Shown here: positions 45,188 through 56,375 of the stretch, in pieces
Numbering within the stretch: position 1 is the stretch's first letter
Layout of the letters: every line of letters starts with the position of its first letter
Assembly: GCA_004369045.1 (NCBI GenBank)
Contig: ML213523.1
Location: forward strand, 261,688 to 325,687
DNA length: 64,000 nt
DNA from: Heliocybe sulcata
Lineage: Eukaryota; Basidiomycota; Agaricomycetes; Gloeophyllales; Gloeophyllaceae
Direction of reading: 5' to 3'
The notes under the pieces: model-generated
The model's database searches: none
What the model was told of the DNA's origin: nothing
What the model saw: the letters and a program-made list of their open reading frames with translations, nothing else
Translations under genes and position numbers: made by a program

Positions 45188-48100
45188 GTTGAAGATATGA
45201 AGGGGGGTCAGTGGGGAAGATACGCCCAGAATACTCCCAATTTATAAACAGGCCCATGGTCCATGCTCCTCGGGATTTCACTAACTGATATTTGATCGCA
45301 CTCAAGTGGCAGACCAGTTGGCAGATCCGCGAGGGAGATGGCTGACTAAGCAGCGCGTGTTTGTCGTGTGGCCGGGAAACTGCGGGCTATTCCGAGATGT
45401 GGCAGTTGCCTCCTACTGCGACCATCATGCCCGGCAGAGGCTTCTCTGGCGATGCGCCCACAATCAGAGTACAGGTCTTACCTGGTTGCCTTGCAAGAAC
45501 AATACCCAAGTCATGGATCAAGCCTTCATTTGATTAGAATTGCGGGGAACGGTGCTCCGACCCCGCCGGCACTCTCACTGTCAAGGAACGTTTCGTGGTG
45601 GTCGGAGCACAACTGGACTGGCAGCCTTCTAGAGCACGGGCGTACTAGCTTGTGGTGGCGGTACGGGCGCCTTCCCAACATTCTCTGTGTCTTGTTCATC
45701 CTTCTCTGCATTCCTTCATCGCTGCCTCGGTCGTGAAGAACTACCATCTACGGTACCACCGCTGCCCCGATCTATGCGGATTCCTTCAGGTATCTCTGGC
45801 CTTCCCCAGTGGCTATCTGGGCACATCCACTGCCGCCAGACGCACAGGCCCGCGAAATAGCTTACAGTGGCCGATATCTCAGAGACACTAGTGTCCGCGG
45901 ATGGCGGAAACCTTTAGGAGGCATCACATCTGTGCCCTGGAGGCCGGGCAGACCTTCTGTCTCCATCTTGCGCACGCTTGTCGGGCCACCCTTGTTCCTT
46001 GACAAAACCCAAGCATTTGACGATCAGTAGCTGAAGACCTTATGTCTCCTAGCGCGCTCAGGGAGGTTCCATTTTGAGGACATCCGCCTTTCAAGTTTTC
46101 AAGCTCTCACGCTGTGCTCCCGAACGCTGTGATCCCGGGGCATTACTGTCCTCCATCTTACCATCGGGCAGCATACATTACACCGAAAATCTCTAACCCG
46201 CTGGCCGTGTCAGGATGAGTTCCACGATCTCCATTCACCTCGACTTTGTCTTTGTAGGACTGTAGGCTCCCGGCTTGCACCCACGTGTCACCGGAGCGGG
46301 ATATTCGCCTTATTGGACAAGTCAGGTGGGGAACTCCGTCAGTCCTCGAGCCAGTACTACTCTCAGCTTCCACGTCACACCTAACCCAAGTTTCAATCCC
46401 TGCTGCGTGTCCATCGCTACTTGCGTCAAGTCTGAATCACCTTGCCTGCCCGTTTACCTCCGTCCGTCTATCACTCATACCTGTCCTCGCGATCGAGTGG
46501 GATGACTCTCGGCGGGCCGACGACGTCGCACCTCGGCCCAGCAACCTGCTTTGACGCGCCATGGCCCTGATTTCGTCCGCCAGTCGTGCATTCCGGTGGC
46601 TCTACATACCTCCGGGCGTTTCTCCTTTAGGAACTTATCCCGACTTGCTCCTTTGTCTTCCGGTTATCGAATGTCAGCTTGGCATGAGGCGGAAATTCAT
46701 CGGTGTCTCGCTTTCCTACCTTGCACGTTCAGATCGCAGGGAACAATATGAATCTGTATCTCGGTATAGTGAACGCTGCTACTCGTTCTTACTTTGTGTA
46801 GTTTCACAAGGTCCGCGGGTGGGTTTGCTCCGGTAGCTGGTACCGAAGCGGTCGGGCTCTCTTCGGCAAGGATCTGTACGGAGGGAAGGTCACCGCATCG
46901 GCCAGGTAGCGCGTTAACACTTGGCACCGCTTCTTGCTTCGCCCGCAGGCTGGAGCATAAAACTCTTTACCGCATGCACTGAATGGTTCGTACAGCACGA
47001 GTCGTCCTACCATAGGCTTGAGATTGCCTACGCAGTTACCTGGGAAAGGTGAGTGGTACTGTCATCGCTGGCCTGCCGATGATCGATACCAGCTAGCAAG
47101 GTCGTCTTTTCGCCTCCTTATTCCCTGCCCTGTGTATATGACTCACTTGCAGTTCATTCCTGGCGACCTTGATCGATCGGTGAAACAGGTCAGGGTTCGG
47201 CGACCCTGGCGATGCAGACGCTTTAGGATGGGATGCATCGACCTCACCGTCTGACACGTGCACGTCCGTGAGCTTGTGCAGAGTCCGTCCTCGATGCCTC
47301 GCCCGCGTTGGCTGCGTTTCGCGATGGATAGCCGGCACAGTGAGATCTCCGCGGAGCAGGCTGTATTCAGAGAGTGCTAGTGCGTTGCTCTCCATGCTGC
47401 CACATAAACGTCAGAGTATTACCTGACTCATAATCGCATCCACTTGGGATGTCCCACCAGCTCGAGTCAATATTGGCACTCAAAGAGGAGTCAGATACAG
47501 ATTTCTTACACGGACCGAGCATGATTGATGGTATGCGTCTTCTTCTTCTCTTATGTCCGGGTCAAATTGGACTTCTGGTTGGGATCCGAGCCTTCATCAC
47601 TTTGCTGCATCACTGAATTGCTGCGAGCAGTTCCTCTTCAGATTCACCTGCACTCGAAGAATCTGTGATGTCACTTAAACCCCGGGTATTGGAAAACGGA
47701 TGTGAGCGGCTCGATCTCTCTAATGCTATCTTGCGTAGCTTAACTCTCGTCAATTCATTCCAGCTGGTCCGTAATTTCTGATCACAGACGGCATTTAGAT
47801 GACTTCCGTTGCCCTTGAAGTTCATGAAGCACGCTCTGGTTCGATTGCGCCCGGCACAGCTGCTTTTAGTGTCGGAACGCGTCTCGATGACAGTCGAACG
47901 TGCTGCGTGACCGTCTTCCTTCATGGTCGCCTCGATTTACTTTCCCTATGCTTCTGGCTTGAGCTTGAAACACAGCTGAAGCACAGCGTGGCAGTCGACT
48001 AGGTCTATATCTTGACATGGAAAGTTCATATTCCGTAGGCGGTACGCATACGTCACAGCGCGTGCGCGCCAGCGTAGCTCGTCAAGTGGCTCTGGCTGCC

Positions 48101-49403
48101 AGCGGTTGCTCCTGACATCGATAGGAGCGATGCACAAGGGTATAGCGCTCCTCCGCTGTCGTGGCCAGCACTCTCCCAATGGAGAATTGACGAGCACCTA
48201 GGCACTGTGGGTCCAGTAACAGCCCCGCAACTCAAAGAAAGTTCAGCGTGTCAGTGAACGATGCATCTTTGGGTTACGCGACGAGAACGCGCAAGGGTGT
48301 CCGAAATCCGACACGAGAACGCGGTGGCACTGGCTCCTCCAAGCCGCCACGGTAAATCAAGCGTTAGAGAAACAAGCATGCGTCGGTAAGCACCCATGGT
48401 AAACGGGCACGAAGGCAAAAGGGGCCCCGTCGTAGCAACGACCTGGATCACGTTCGCATGAGCAGTTGGTAGTCAGTCAGATAAAACACCCCGCATCAAC
48501 ACTTGATGCCGTTGGCCAGGACAACCATAGGAAAGCTGACTGACCGACGCTGATCCTCCCAGGATCGATTTGCGATGGGAATTATACACGACTGTTACGC
48601 GTGCAGGACTGCGACGCTGACAGCGGCTCCTGTTAAGGAGGAGCAGGGAGTTTAGGCAGGTACTGTTCAACCAGCCTGCGTGTACGGTATATCAGAACGT
48701 ACGTCGCAACTGACGGAAGGGGTCGTATCATCGCCAAGTATCACTGTGCCGTTGCATCCCTCGGCGGTCGGATGACACTCTTGCCGAAAGTACTTCCGCC
48801 ACTGAGTACTGATGTCCAGACGTACCTGAAGCATTAATCCTTCCTAGCAGCCTCTTAAAACGCAGTCTTGCCCTACAATGTGGCTTGAATGTGCTTGAGA
48901 ATATTCATAGCAATAACCAAAGGCATGGAGTCGAATATTGGGCGATTAATATTGCGTCTCCGCGCCGACCCTGCGAATGATATCCGAAGGTGGATAGGTC
49001 TGGCCAAATGAATAGATGCTTCTTTACTTCCGGTTCTCCGCCAACGTACGGTCTCTCACAAGCGGGCGCGCTGAAAAAATGGAAATCCATATAATCCTAG
49101 AGCACGCGACAGGAGCCATGCAACGACGACGACAACCGAGCTCTGTTCCAGATTGACAGTGCTGTCCTTTAGAAAAGGAGCTGCATAGGGGACCGCCACC
49201 AGCATATTCTTAGCTGCAGGTGTGCCATACTAGGGTATCAGATCTCGAGAGAAGGAAGTGAGTGGACAGGTTCCGGGATTCCTCTTACGGCTCTCCTTTA
49301 TTGAACCTTATGGCAACCTGCCTTCTCCTCGACCGTACTGACGCCACCTTTCTACCCCTGGTTAGTTTTCACTCTCTTCGCGGCAGCAACGACCTTGCCC
49401 ATC
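45188..49403. other. Gene-poor region, about 4.2 kb
   Basis: Many medium frames occur on both strands but none shows a recognisable family, a consistent chain of spliced exons, or strong codon bias. I saw no terminal repeats. It may be decayed mobile DNA or hold a non-coding RNA that I cannot recognise. Confidence 0.4.
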
Positions 49404-51554
49404 ATGCCCGTTAGAATATCCATGTTGGACGACCCGTTCTCGGAATTTGTGTCGCCACCGGCGAACGAGACTGCAGCACAGCGTGAAGTGCGCTTGCGCG
49501 AGGAGGAGGAAGCGAAGCGAGTTTCCGAAGCAATCGACGAGGAGATCGACCGGCAGAGGGCGGAGCAGAGGCGGGAGAAATGTGTCAAGGTCCTCTTACT
49601 AGGTACGTCAACCATTTGAATTTATGGATATGCGTTGACTTCGGCCATGAAGGTCAAAGTGAATCAGGTAGTTTGGTCTTCTCTGCACACACAGGTCACG
49701 TCTGATATCCCTTGACTATGAGGGAAATCGACTACTCTCAAGAGTGAGCAGATCCATGTCATGAACATTCTCCCAACTGACTATTATCTCAGATTTCCAG
49801 CTCATGAACTCCCGAAAGGTATGTATCAGTGTGGCTTCCTACATCGTTCACATACGAAATTTGGACAATAGGCCTTCCGTGCAGAGCGAGCACAATGGCG
49901 GACGGTAATCCAACTGAACATCGTCCGGTCTTTCCGACTTATTTTCGAAGCCATGGCGGAAGCGCAGGCCGCCTCCACCTCTCCCAATGTGTCCCCCCGC
50001 CTCCGACCCGCAGATGCCCCCGACGTCCCTTACAACCCCGATATGCCCCGCCTCTCGCCCGAGCTCTTGCTCCTCAAAATGAAGCTCTCCCCGCTCCTCC
50101 AGATCGAAGACGTTCTCCGGCGAAAACTGGACCCGGAAGTCTCCTCGGTATTCGGCAGCGCCCTCCTCACCTCCGTGACGAACATCCCGTTCCCAGACCG
50201 CCAGAAGAAAGGCATGAAGGAGATTGCTCTGAGCTCAAGAGCATTGGGAACGAAGTTTAGCAGGCTGTGGAACGGCGAGGACAGGAGGAGTAGTGATATG
50301 CGGGACGAAGGCCTGGAACCTGACGAGCCTACGCACGTCTTGCAGGCGTGTAGCGAAGATATGATTCGGCTCTGGAAGGACCCGATCGTACGCGAGATAC
50401 TTGATCGGCAAAAGTTGAGGCTGGAGGAGCTGCCTGGATTGTGAGTTGCAGTCATGTTGATTAGTCCGAACTAATCCACCGTATCTCGCAGCTTCCTCGA
50501 TTCACTGGAGCGAGTAACCGACTTGCGATACATGCCTACGGACGAGGATATTGTCCGCGCAAGAATCAAGACGCTTGGAGTCACGGAGTACCGGTTCACC
50601 GTCAGTGGTGGTGGGTGTATCTCCCTTCCCTGGACACCTGCAAGCTCACACGGCCGTAGTCGGAAACACCGTCGCTCGGGACTGGCGAGTATACGATGTT
50701 GGTGGACAGAGATCCTGCGTGCGTGATTCTGTGAATTCAGTGTTTGCGTGAATCTGAGCGTGAGCTATGCTTTCAGAGAGGTATGCATTTTCAACGGGCA
50801 GGTAAGGATGTAATATTGATTCCGCCGTATAGCGGCCTGGGTTCCGTTCTTCGACGATATGGACGCCATCATCTTCCTGGCCCCCATCAGCTGCTTCGAC
50901 CAAGTCCTCGAGGAGGATCCTACCGTGAACAGGCTGGCAAGTACCTCCCTGCATCTTCCAATTCAATATCTCATCCGTAATTTGGAATATGCAGGAAGAC
51001 TCCGTTCTCCTCTGGAAATCCCTCGTCTCCAACCCTCTACTCGCCAAAACGAACATCATCCTCTTCCTCAACAAATGTGACATCCTGGAGCGCAAGCTCA
51101 CGTCCGGGATCAAGCTCGCCAAGTATATCGTCTCATATGGCGACCGCCCTAACGACTTTGAGAGCACAGCGGCATGTGAGTGTCATCGTCCTCGCAACCC
51201 GCATCCAAGCTTCCCGTGTTCCCTGCATCTCATGCTAATGCACCCGGGTGGGTGATCTGCAGATCTGCGGAGAAAGTTCGCCCAAATACACAAGGACCAC
51301 TCGCCCCAGAAGAGGGGCTTCTATGCGCACTTCACGTCCGTCGTGGTATGTTCCCATCTCTCTCACACCCATTCTATCTTTGTACTTATTTTCCTGATTT
51401 TTCTCCTTGAAAGAATATCGAATCGACGTCGAAGATCCTCGTTGACGGTACCGATGTTCTCTACCGTCCCATGCGTAGTCGCTGACTAACGCTTTGTGCA
51501 GTACAAGAAATGGTGCTCCGGGCGAACCTCAGAGGTACAGGCCTCATATTATGA
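49404..51554 (+). CDS. Heterotrimeric G-protein alpha subunit, long divergent type
   Basis: Twelve exons (49404-49602, 49653-49667, 49723-49743, 49793-49818, 49872-50440, 50492-50610, 50660-50722, 50833-50936, 50995-51175, 51263-51345, 51414-51447, 51502-51554) total 1467 nt, exactly 488 codons plus stop. Motifs: G1 GQSESGKST, G3 DVGGQRS, the switch and following AWVPFFDDMDAIIFLAPIS, G4 NKCD, and G5-like HFTSVV. The P-loop is split over 15- and 21-nt microexons. The protein is about 135 residues longer than classical G-alpha; the extra sequence lies in the helical domain (around SPNVSPRLRPADAPDVPYNP). The C-terminus, LRGTGLIL, lacks the usual CGLF/CGIF-type ending, as in many divergent Agaricomycete G-alphas. 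The N-terminal MGxxxS myristoylation signal is absent. One intron (50937-50994) starts with GC. Confidence 0.92.
49653..49667 (+). other. 15-nt microexon of G-alpha
   Basis: The 15 bases supply QSES of the P-loop GQSESGKST; flanks are AAG and GTAGTT. It is needed for the frame. Confidence 0.88.
49723..49743 (+). other. 21-nt microexon of G-alpha
   Basis: The 21 bases supply GKSTTLK of the P-loop; flanks are GAG and GTGAGC. Frame closes only if both microexons are used. Confidence 0.88.
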
Positions 51555-51886
51555 TCTGGCCTGCGACGCTCTCAAATTCTCTTGTCAAGATTTCGTGTTG
51601 TGACCGAGACAAGCCGCGATATTTGTAGTCGTAACGACAGCGCGTACGAGGGCACGTACCAATGATGTATATCCATCTTTCAGCCCTCGTATTGCGAGAT
51701 AGGGGGTCAGGAAGTGCTATATAGGGCTCAGTGAGCGAGAGATAATATCATAGGTATACTATTATTATCCCGCTAAGGGAGATAGAGGATTAGAGCCGGA
51801 CGGTAGAGACGAGAGTTGGGAAGTTGGGCGGATTATTGTCACTCTTAGGCACGGATACGTCCGAGCCTTGGAGTCCAGTCTCGAAT

Positions 51887-52000
51887 GCCCCTCCTTTTGG
51901 AGGGGTTCTCAAAACCCGCATTATGGCTCACTTTTCGACCAACCGGCTTTTGCCGATTTTGCTCGTATTTGCTCACAGTGGCGCAGTTTCTTCGGCCGGT
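51887..52000 (+). repeat. Dispersed repeat family 2, copy B1
   Basis: It begins with CCCCTCCTTTTGGAGGGG and matches the reverse complement of 34742-34846. Similar sequence upstream (GGAGTCCAGTC) also precedes copy B2. Confidence 0.7.
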
Positions 52001-52102
52001 GAAAGCATTAATGGAAAGCATTAATGTAGATAGTTGCCTGCATGGAGCGAGAGCATACTCTCATACCAAAACCAAGTGTCCAGACTCCAGTCCTCCGTTA
52101 TA

Positions 52103-52182
52103 CTCCTCCTTTTGGAAGGGCTCTCCGCCCTCGACTTCCGGCACACTTTTTGACCCACCATCACGCGTGCATTTGCCAAATT
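52103..52182 (+). repeat. Dispersed repeat family 2, copy B2 (short)
   Basis: CTCCTCCTTTTGGAAGGG starts a shorter and more changed copy about 215 bases after copy B1, in the same orientation. It continues with GCACACTTTTTGACCCACC. Confidence 0.6.
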
Positions 52183-53052
52183 AATTACTTCCGGTTCATA
52201 ATATAATCAGGGAACAATAATCACTGAGATGTGAAAAAAGGAAGGGAAGGAAAGGAAAGGAATGAAAAATTGGAGTCGGCTCGTAAGAGCCCTTTAAACA
52301 ATCCAATTCGAAGTTTAGAGACTGTCGGACTACGCCATCTGCCTATCATGCATCATGTGGTGATGTATCGATTGTTTTTCCCGGACTATGACCAGGCGGT
52401 TCACGTAGTAGCTCAATAAAATCCCGCTCAGTATTACAGAGGGTTTGAACCCTGCTCATTACACCCGAGTGACACCAAATTCGAGTATAACTATACTGGA
52501 GACTAGGGTCCCATTCCCACAGTATATAGTAAAGCTCGAGAACCTTAATCGTCTACCCCAGCTGAATCCCCAGCCGGGTCAGCGACCTTATAGCCTGTAT
52601 AGAGTATTGCCCGGTAACCCGATGATGCATGTCTGATCCAAATTAAGTTACGTGCGGCGCGAACGCCGAGCGGTGCGATTGGCATCTCGTTAACGTCGTC
52701 CGAGTCGTGCACGACGTCGACGAGTGTATGTCCTCCACTGGGCTAAAAGAAGGCAAACAAAATTGCAAAATCATCATATATTGCGTGTATACCTTTCAAA
52801 GATCATTTTTAGGTACATATGAGACGCACAGGGTAGCAAAGATGGTTATAAGACGGGCATTCCTACCTCCCGCCACATGTTCGGGATTTGCCATTGGGCG
52901 TCAGATTCAATCTCCGGCTCACTGAGTGTCACCGAGCAGGGAGTAAGGCTAGACAATCCACTAAGAAGTGCTGTTTGGGAGGCCTTTGGCATTGAACATC
53001 GCTTGTATCAAAGTCTTGTTGAGCTCATGTAGTGTGTTTAAAATTAATTTAA

Positions 53053-53099
53053 CTTAAAGGAGGGGCCAGTTACCGACGGCAGTCGGAGCTTCCCAAGTT
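53053..53099 (-). repeat. Dispersed repeat family 1, copy B
   Basis: The reverse complement matches 32240-32285 over about 42 bases with one or two changes. Confidence 0.75.
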
Positions 53100-53519
53100 G
53101 TGAAGAGTGCCTGTCGCAATGTGAAGACTCTCGGTTAGCATTGTCGCGAAGGAGGACATAAGAGTGCGACTGCCGAGCGCAGACCACAAGGAAAAGTACA
53201 TACAGGCGGTTTTGAGGCCATATCATGGCATGGGCCAAGAGGCTCATCCGAGACTTATCGCAATTTTCCTTATTCTACTTTCCTTTCCTTCTATTTTCTT
53301 CTACGAGTGGATCATCAATGGTGTGATCATATAGCCGCGCACCAATACGAATAACAAGGTTGTAAAAGACTGTGTAAGATACTGACAACTGATCTGGCAA
53401 TTAGTGGGCATGTAATGTCTCAATAACCCGAATCTCATCGGCCTAGACCGACTCTACAGGGAATTGCCTGCAACGTCCGGCATATTAGCATATTTCCTGA
53501 CATTGCTAACGGAAGAAGC

Positions 53520-55244
53520 TCACATCTTCCGCGTTCTCTCGTGGTACGCGACGTCACCCTGGTCGCTGTGGATGGTGGTGTTCCCCTTGTTGTCTATATC
53601 CACCATCTGGTGCGATTCAACGTGCACGAAGACCTAAACAGGGACGCATGTCTACCAGGCGATCTTGATAAGAGCACTGCACGGTTCCTCACCTCGGGGG
53701 AGTGACCTGCTTGCGAAAGATTGAGTACCTTCCGACTGCGAGTATCTCGATGATCTGAGATAGCCTCCGAAGGCCCGTTGCTCGGTTCGGTGGTGCGGTT
53801 GTACTTCCATCCTGTACGTGAATTGAGTGTTGACATGAGCGAGTTGGTGTAGAGCTTCGAGAGCGGGAAGTTGAACCCAAGATGACTGCGGGCACATGTC
53901 ATGAATCAGCTGTCAGTGGCGTTAAAAGGAGGACTGGAAGTCCTGTTCTTACAGTCCAGATGACTAGAAGTCAAACCGACAATGATTAGATGGGACGTGC
54001 TCTGGAAGCCAGTTGAACGATACTTACGTCGGCCGCGAAGAAGGCAATGTCAAACAGCGCAACGATACAGGTCAGCATACCCGTCTGCACGGTCACTGTT
54101 GGGCAATCAGTGACCGTATACAGTAATGTATGTATGCTGCGCACGTCTAATAATCTTGTTCACGATATCATCCGTCGCAGGGAAGCCTGTCCTATGTCTC
54201 CTCTATGAATGCAAGGCACGTAAGTCTCCCCATATCTGCCGGATTAATGTAGGCCTTACCAAATGCCATGTAAGGACGCCTGTAATGATGACGTCGCAGA
54301 CGGCATTGGAGACAAGCCAAACGATTACGATTGGTTCGAACTTTTGGAACTCGACGAACTTCGGCACGAACTTGATGGCAACAGCCGTTCCTACGCCGCC
54401 AACTAAACACGGATAAGTGAGTAAGAAGGCCAGCAAGGAGTTATCAGGGACAACGTGCAGCATCCACCGAAAGCAGCGACTACGACGAGACCCACTAGCC
54501 ATCTGTTCCCAGTAAGGATATGGATCCTCCAGGCAAAGAACATCTGGACGAGAGCCGCGATAATTCCCTGAGGGGCGTGTCACTCTACTTGCCAGACTCA
54601 GCGGTTTTCTGCACATACCGTAAGAGCGGGATCTGCCGGTAGCGGTGCCGATAAGTTAGTGTCTGCAGATGTACACTTCCGAAACGGGACTTGTACCTGC
54701 TGCGAAGACTTGAAGGGCACGGTGGATGTCAGCGGTAGGGATGCGAGCAGGACGGAGACTCACTCCAGTTCGCACTCGACAGAAACTCGGCGTCGCCTGA
54801 ATGTGAATGGATGGGGAATGGTATGACGAATCAGAGGTCAGCTCGACCCACCGAAATGGATGATCACAGATTGGTACATCCAGACGCAGTCGAAGAACGA
54901 GTTGACCGTGTCTGCAAGGAACAATATGGCAACCTACAGCCGCGGCAGGGGTCCACTAAGAGACCTAAGGATGGGCAGAGTGACGGCAGTCTTACATAGC
55001 ATTTCATCCACTTGCGATCGCTTGTTATCCGTCAGATCCTCCTGCAAGTAGTTTCAAAGGATCACTTACTTGGGAAACGAGTTGAAGTATAGGAAGGTCT
55101 GTGTAATCATGATACCATAGAGAAGGACGTTGAAGAAAAGCCCAATCAGAGCGGGTCCATGTCTGCATAGCGACCCAACTCAGCGCGGTCTACTAGCGCA
55201 GGTAACGAATGTTGAACTTACGCTACCGACGCTGGACTGCCCAT
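53520..55244 (-). CDS. DUF6534 integral membrane protein B
   Basis: This is the paralog of protein A at 26431. The first exon reads MGSPASVA and is spliced to HGPALIGLFFNVLLYGIMIT and QTFLYFNSFP. Further exons give FDCVWMYQSVIIHFG, VGGVGTAVAIKFVPKFVEFQ and IVIVWLVSNAVCDVIITGVL. The next exons give LTVQTGMLTCIVALFDIAFF-type sequence and the signature LGFNFPLSKLYTNSLMSTLN. The tail matches that of protein A (WKYNRTTEPS), and is completed by a last exon with VFVHVESHQMVDIDNKG ending at the TGA. Intron positions are the same in A and B wherever I could compare them. I saw no break. Function is unknown; it is divergent from GMC oxidoreductase B, as protein A is from GMC oxidoreductase A, so the two proteins may work in one pathway. 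Confidence 0.83.
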
Positions 55245-56169
55245 ATTGACGCACCGGCGAACACAATACGAGGAGCACGTAAAGTTTATGCAGAGCAGTC
55301 CCTGTTGCCAACCTTATAGGTCGCGATACATAACTCGACCCCATTATTCTCCGCATAGATACATCGGCCTGTGGAGGCCCATTTGCGAATAACGCAGATC
55401 TGCCATTTGAAGAAGATCGATGGCATAAAGAGGAACTTCGCAGGCTGGAGGATACCTGGATACGACCAAGCGACCCTGTCCGCAGGAACAAGAGCCTTCA
55501 TAAACTCATCGTAATGGAAGGAACACTGTGTGAATACGTCCGCGCGGATTCTTCAAGGAGGAATGTCATTGGCCTCGGTTCCACATCTTCATAGTCGCTC
55601 TGCACCGTTTCTGAGATCCGGTCCAATGGATGCATGCGAGTCTAGAGAATATCGACTAACCATATAGACCGACCAAAGGGGCCACCTTCTTGTCTTCTCG
55701 CGCCGCTACTGTATGGCGGCGTTCATACTTGAGAGGTGAGATATATCTCCATATTAACCGATCAGAGAAGAGATCAATCTGGGGATATAGTACCCAAAGC
55801 GCTCCGTCCGGTTTGGAGTCCGCGCCACTGGGACATCGCACCCCAAAGCCAAGCTTGGCAGAGACGAGCAATGCTTCATAGTGCGAAGGAAGAACAAGCG
55901 GTTTTGAATATTGGTAGCTACCCGCCTGATCGTGCGCGCATGCGTAGCGTCACCTTGCATGTGCATCCGCCGGGCATCCCTAACGGACGTCGCGGACAAA
56001 TCTGCCTTCTGCAGGGCCTCTGGAAAGGTTTCTGAGTGCTGCTCAGTGCCCGACAAGTTACGACGCCGTTTCCAGCAATAGGACCCGCACTTTGCACAAT
56101 CACGTGATACGACGGCTACGGTTTGACAATATTTTGACAATATATTACTGCAAGGGAGCCCCAAGAAGA

Positions 56170-56265
56170 TTCACCTATAGCGAAGCGGTTAGCTTCATGG
56201 CGATTCCGGGCGCTTCATGCGGCTGGTCGCGGTTCGATTCTTGCCGGGGTCACGTACTATTTTTC
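56170..56265 (+). ncRNA. tRNA-like Pol III unit (box A, box B, T-run), probably degenerate
   Basis: TAGCGAAGCGG (56178-56188) matches box A exactly, GGTTCGATTC (56231-56240) matches box B, and TTTTT (56260-56264) would terminate Pol III. Box spacing is 53 bases. The T stem appears to lack one base and the acceptor stem does not pair, so a functional tRNA is unlikely. Architecture equals the unit at 13335-13430. Confidence 0.4.
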
Positions 56266-56304
56266 TTCTTTGCGTCCGACGACACAGTGCGCTACATGGC
56301 AGAC

Positions 56305-56375
56305 GGTTAGGTTGTTTGGGTTAGAATGTTTGGGTTAGAATGTTCGGGTTAGGCTGCGGTTAGGATGAGGGTCTT
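56305..56375 (+). repeat. Degenerate telomere-like repeats
   Basis: GGGTTAGAATGTT occurs twice in tandem, preceded by GGTTAGG and followed by GGGTTAGG and CGGTTAGG, resembling decayed TTAGGG repeats with a ~14-base unit. Confidence 0.55.

Larger units (their letters stand above)
51555..53519. other. Repeat-bearing intergenic region
   Basis: It lies between G-alpha and DUF6534 protein B. It contains two copies of repeat family 2 and one of family 1. Purine-rich microsatellite-like sequence lies at 52214-52270. No exon was recognised. Confidence 0.5.
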
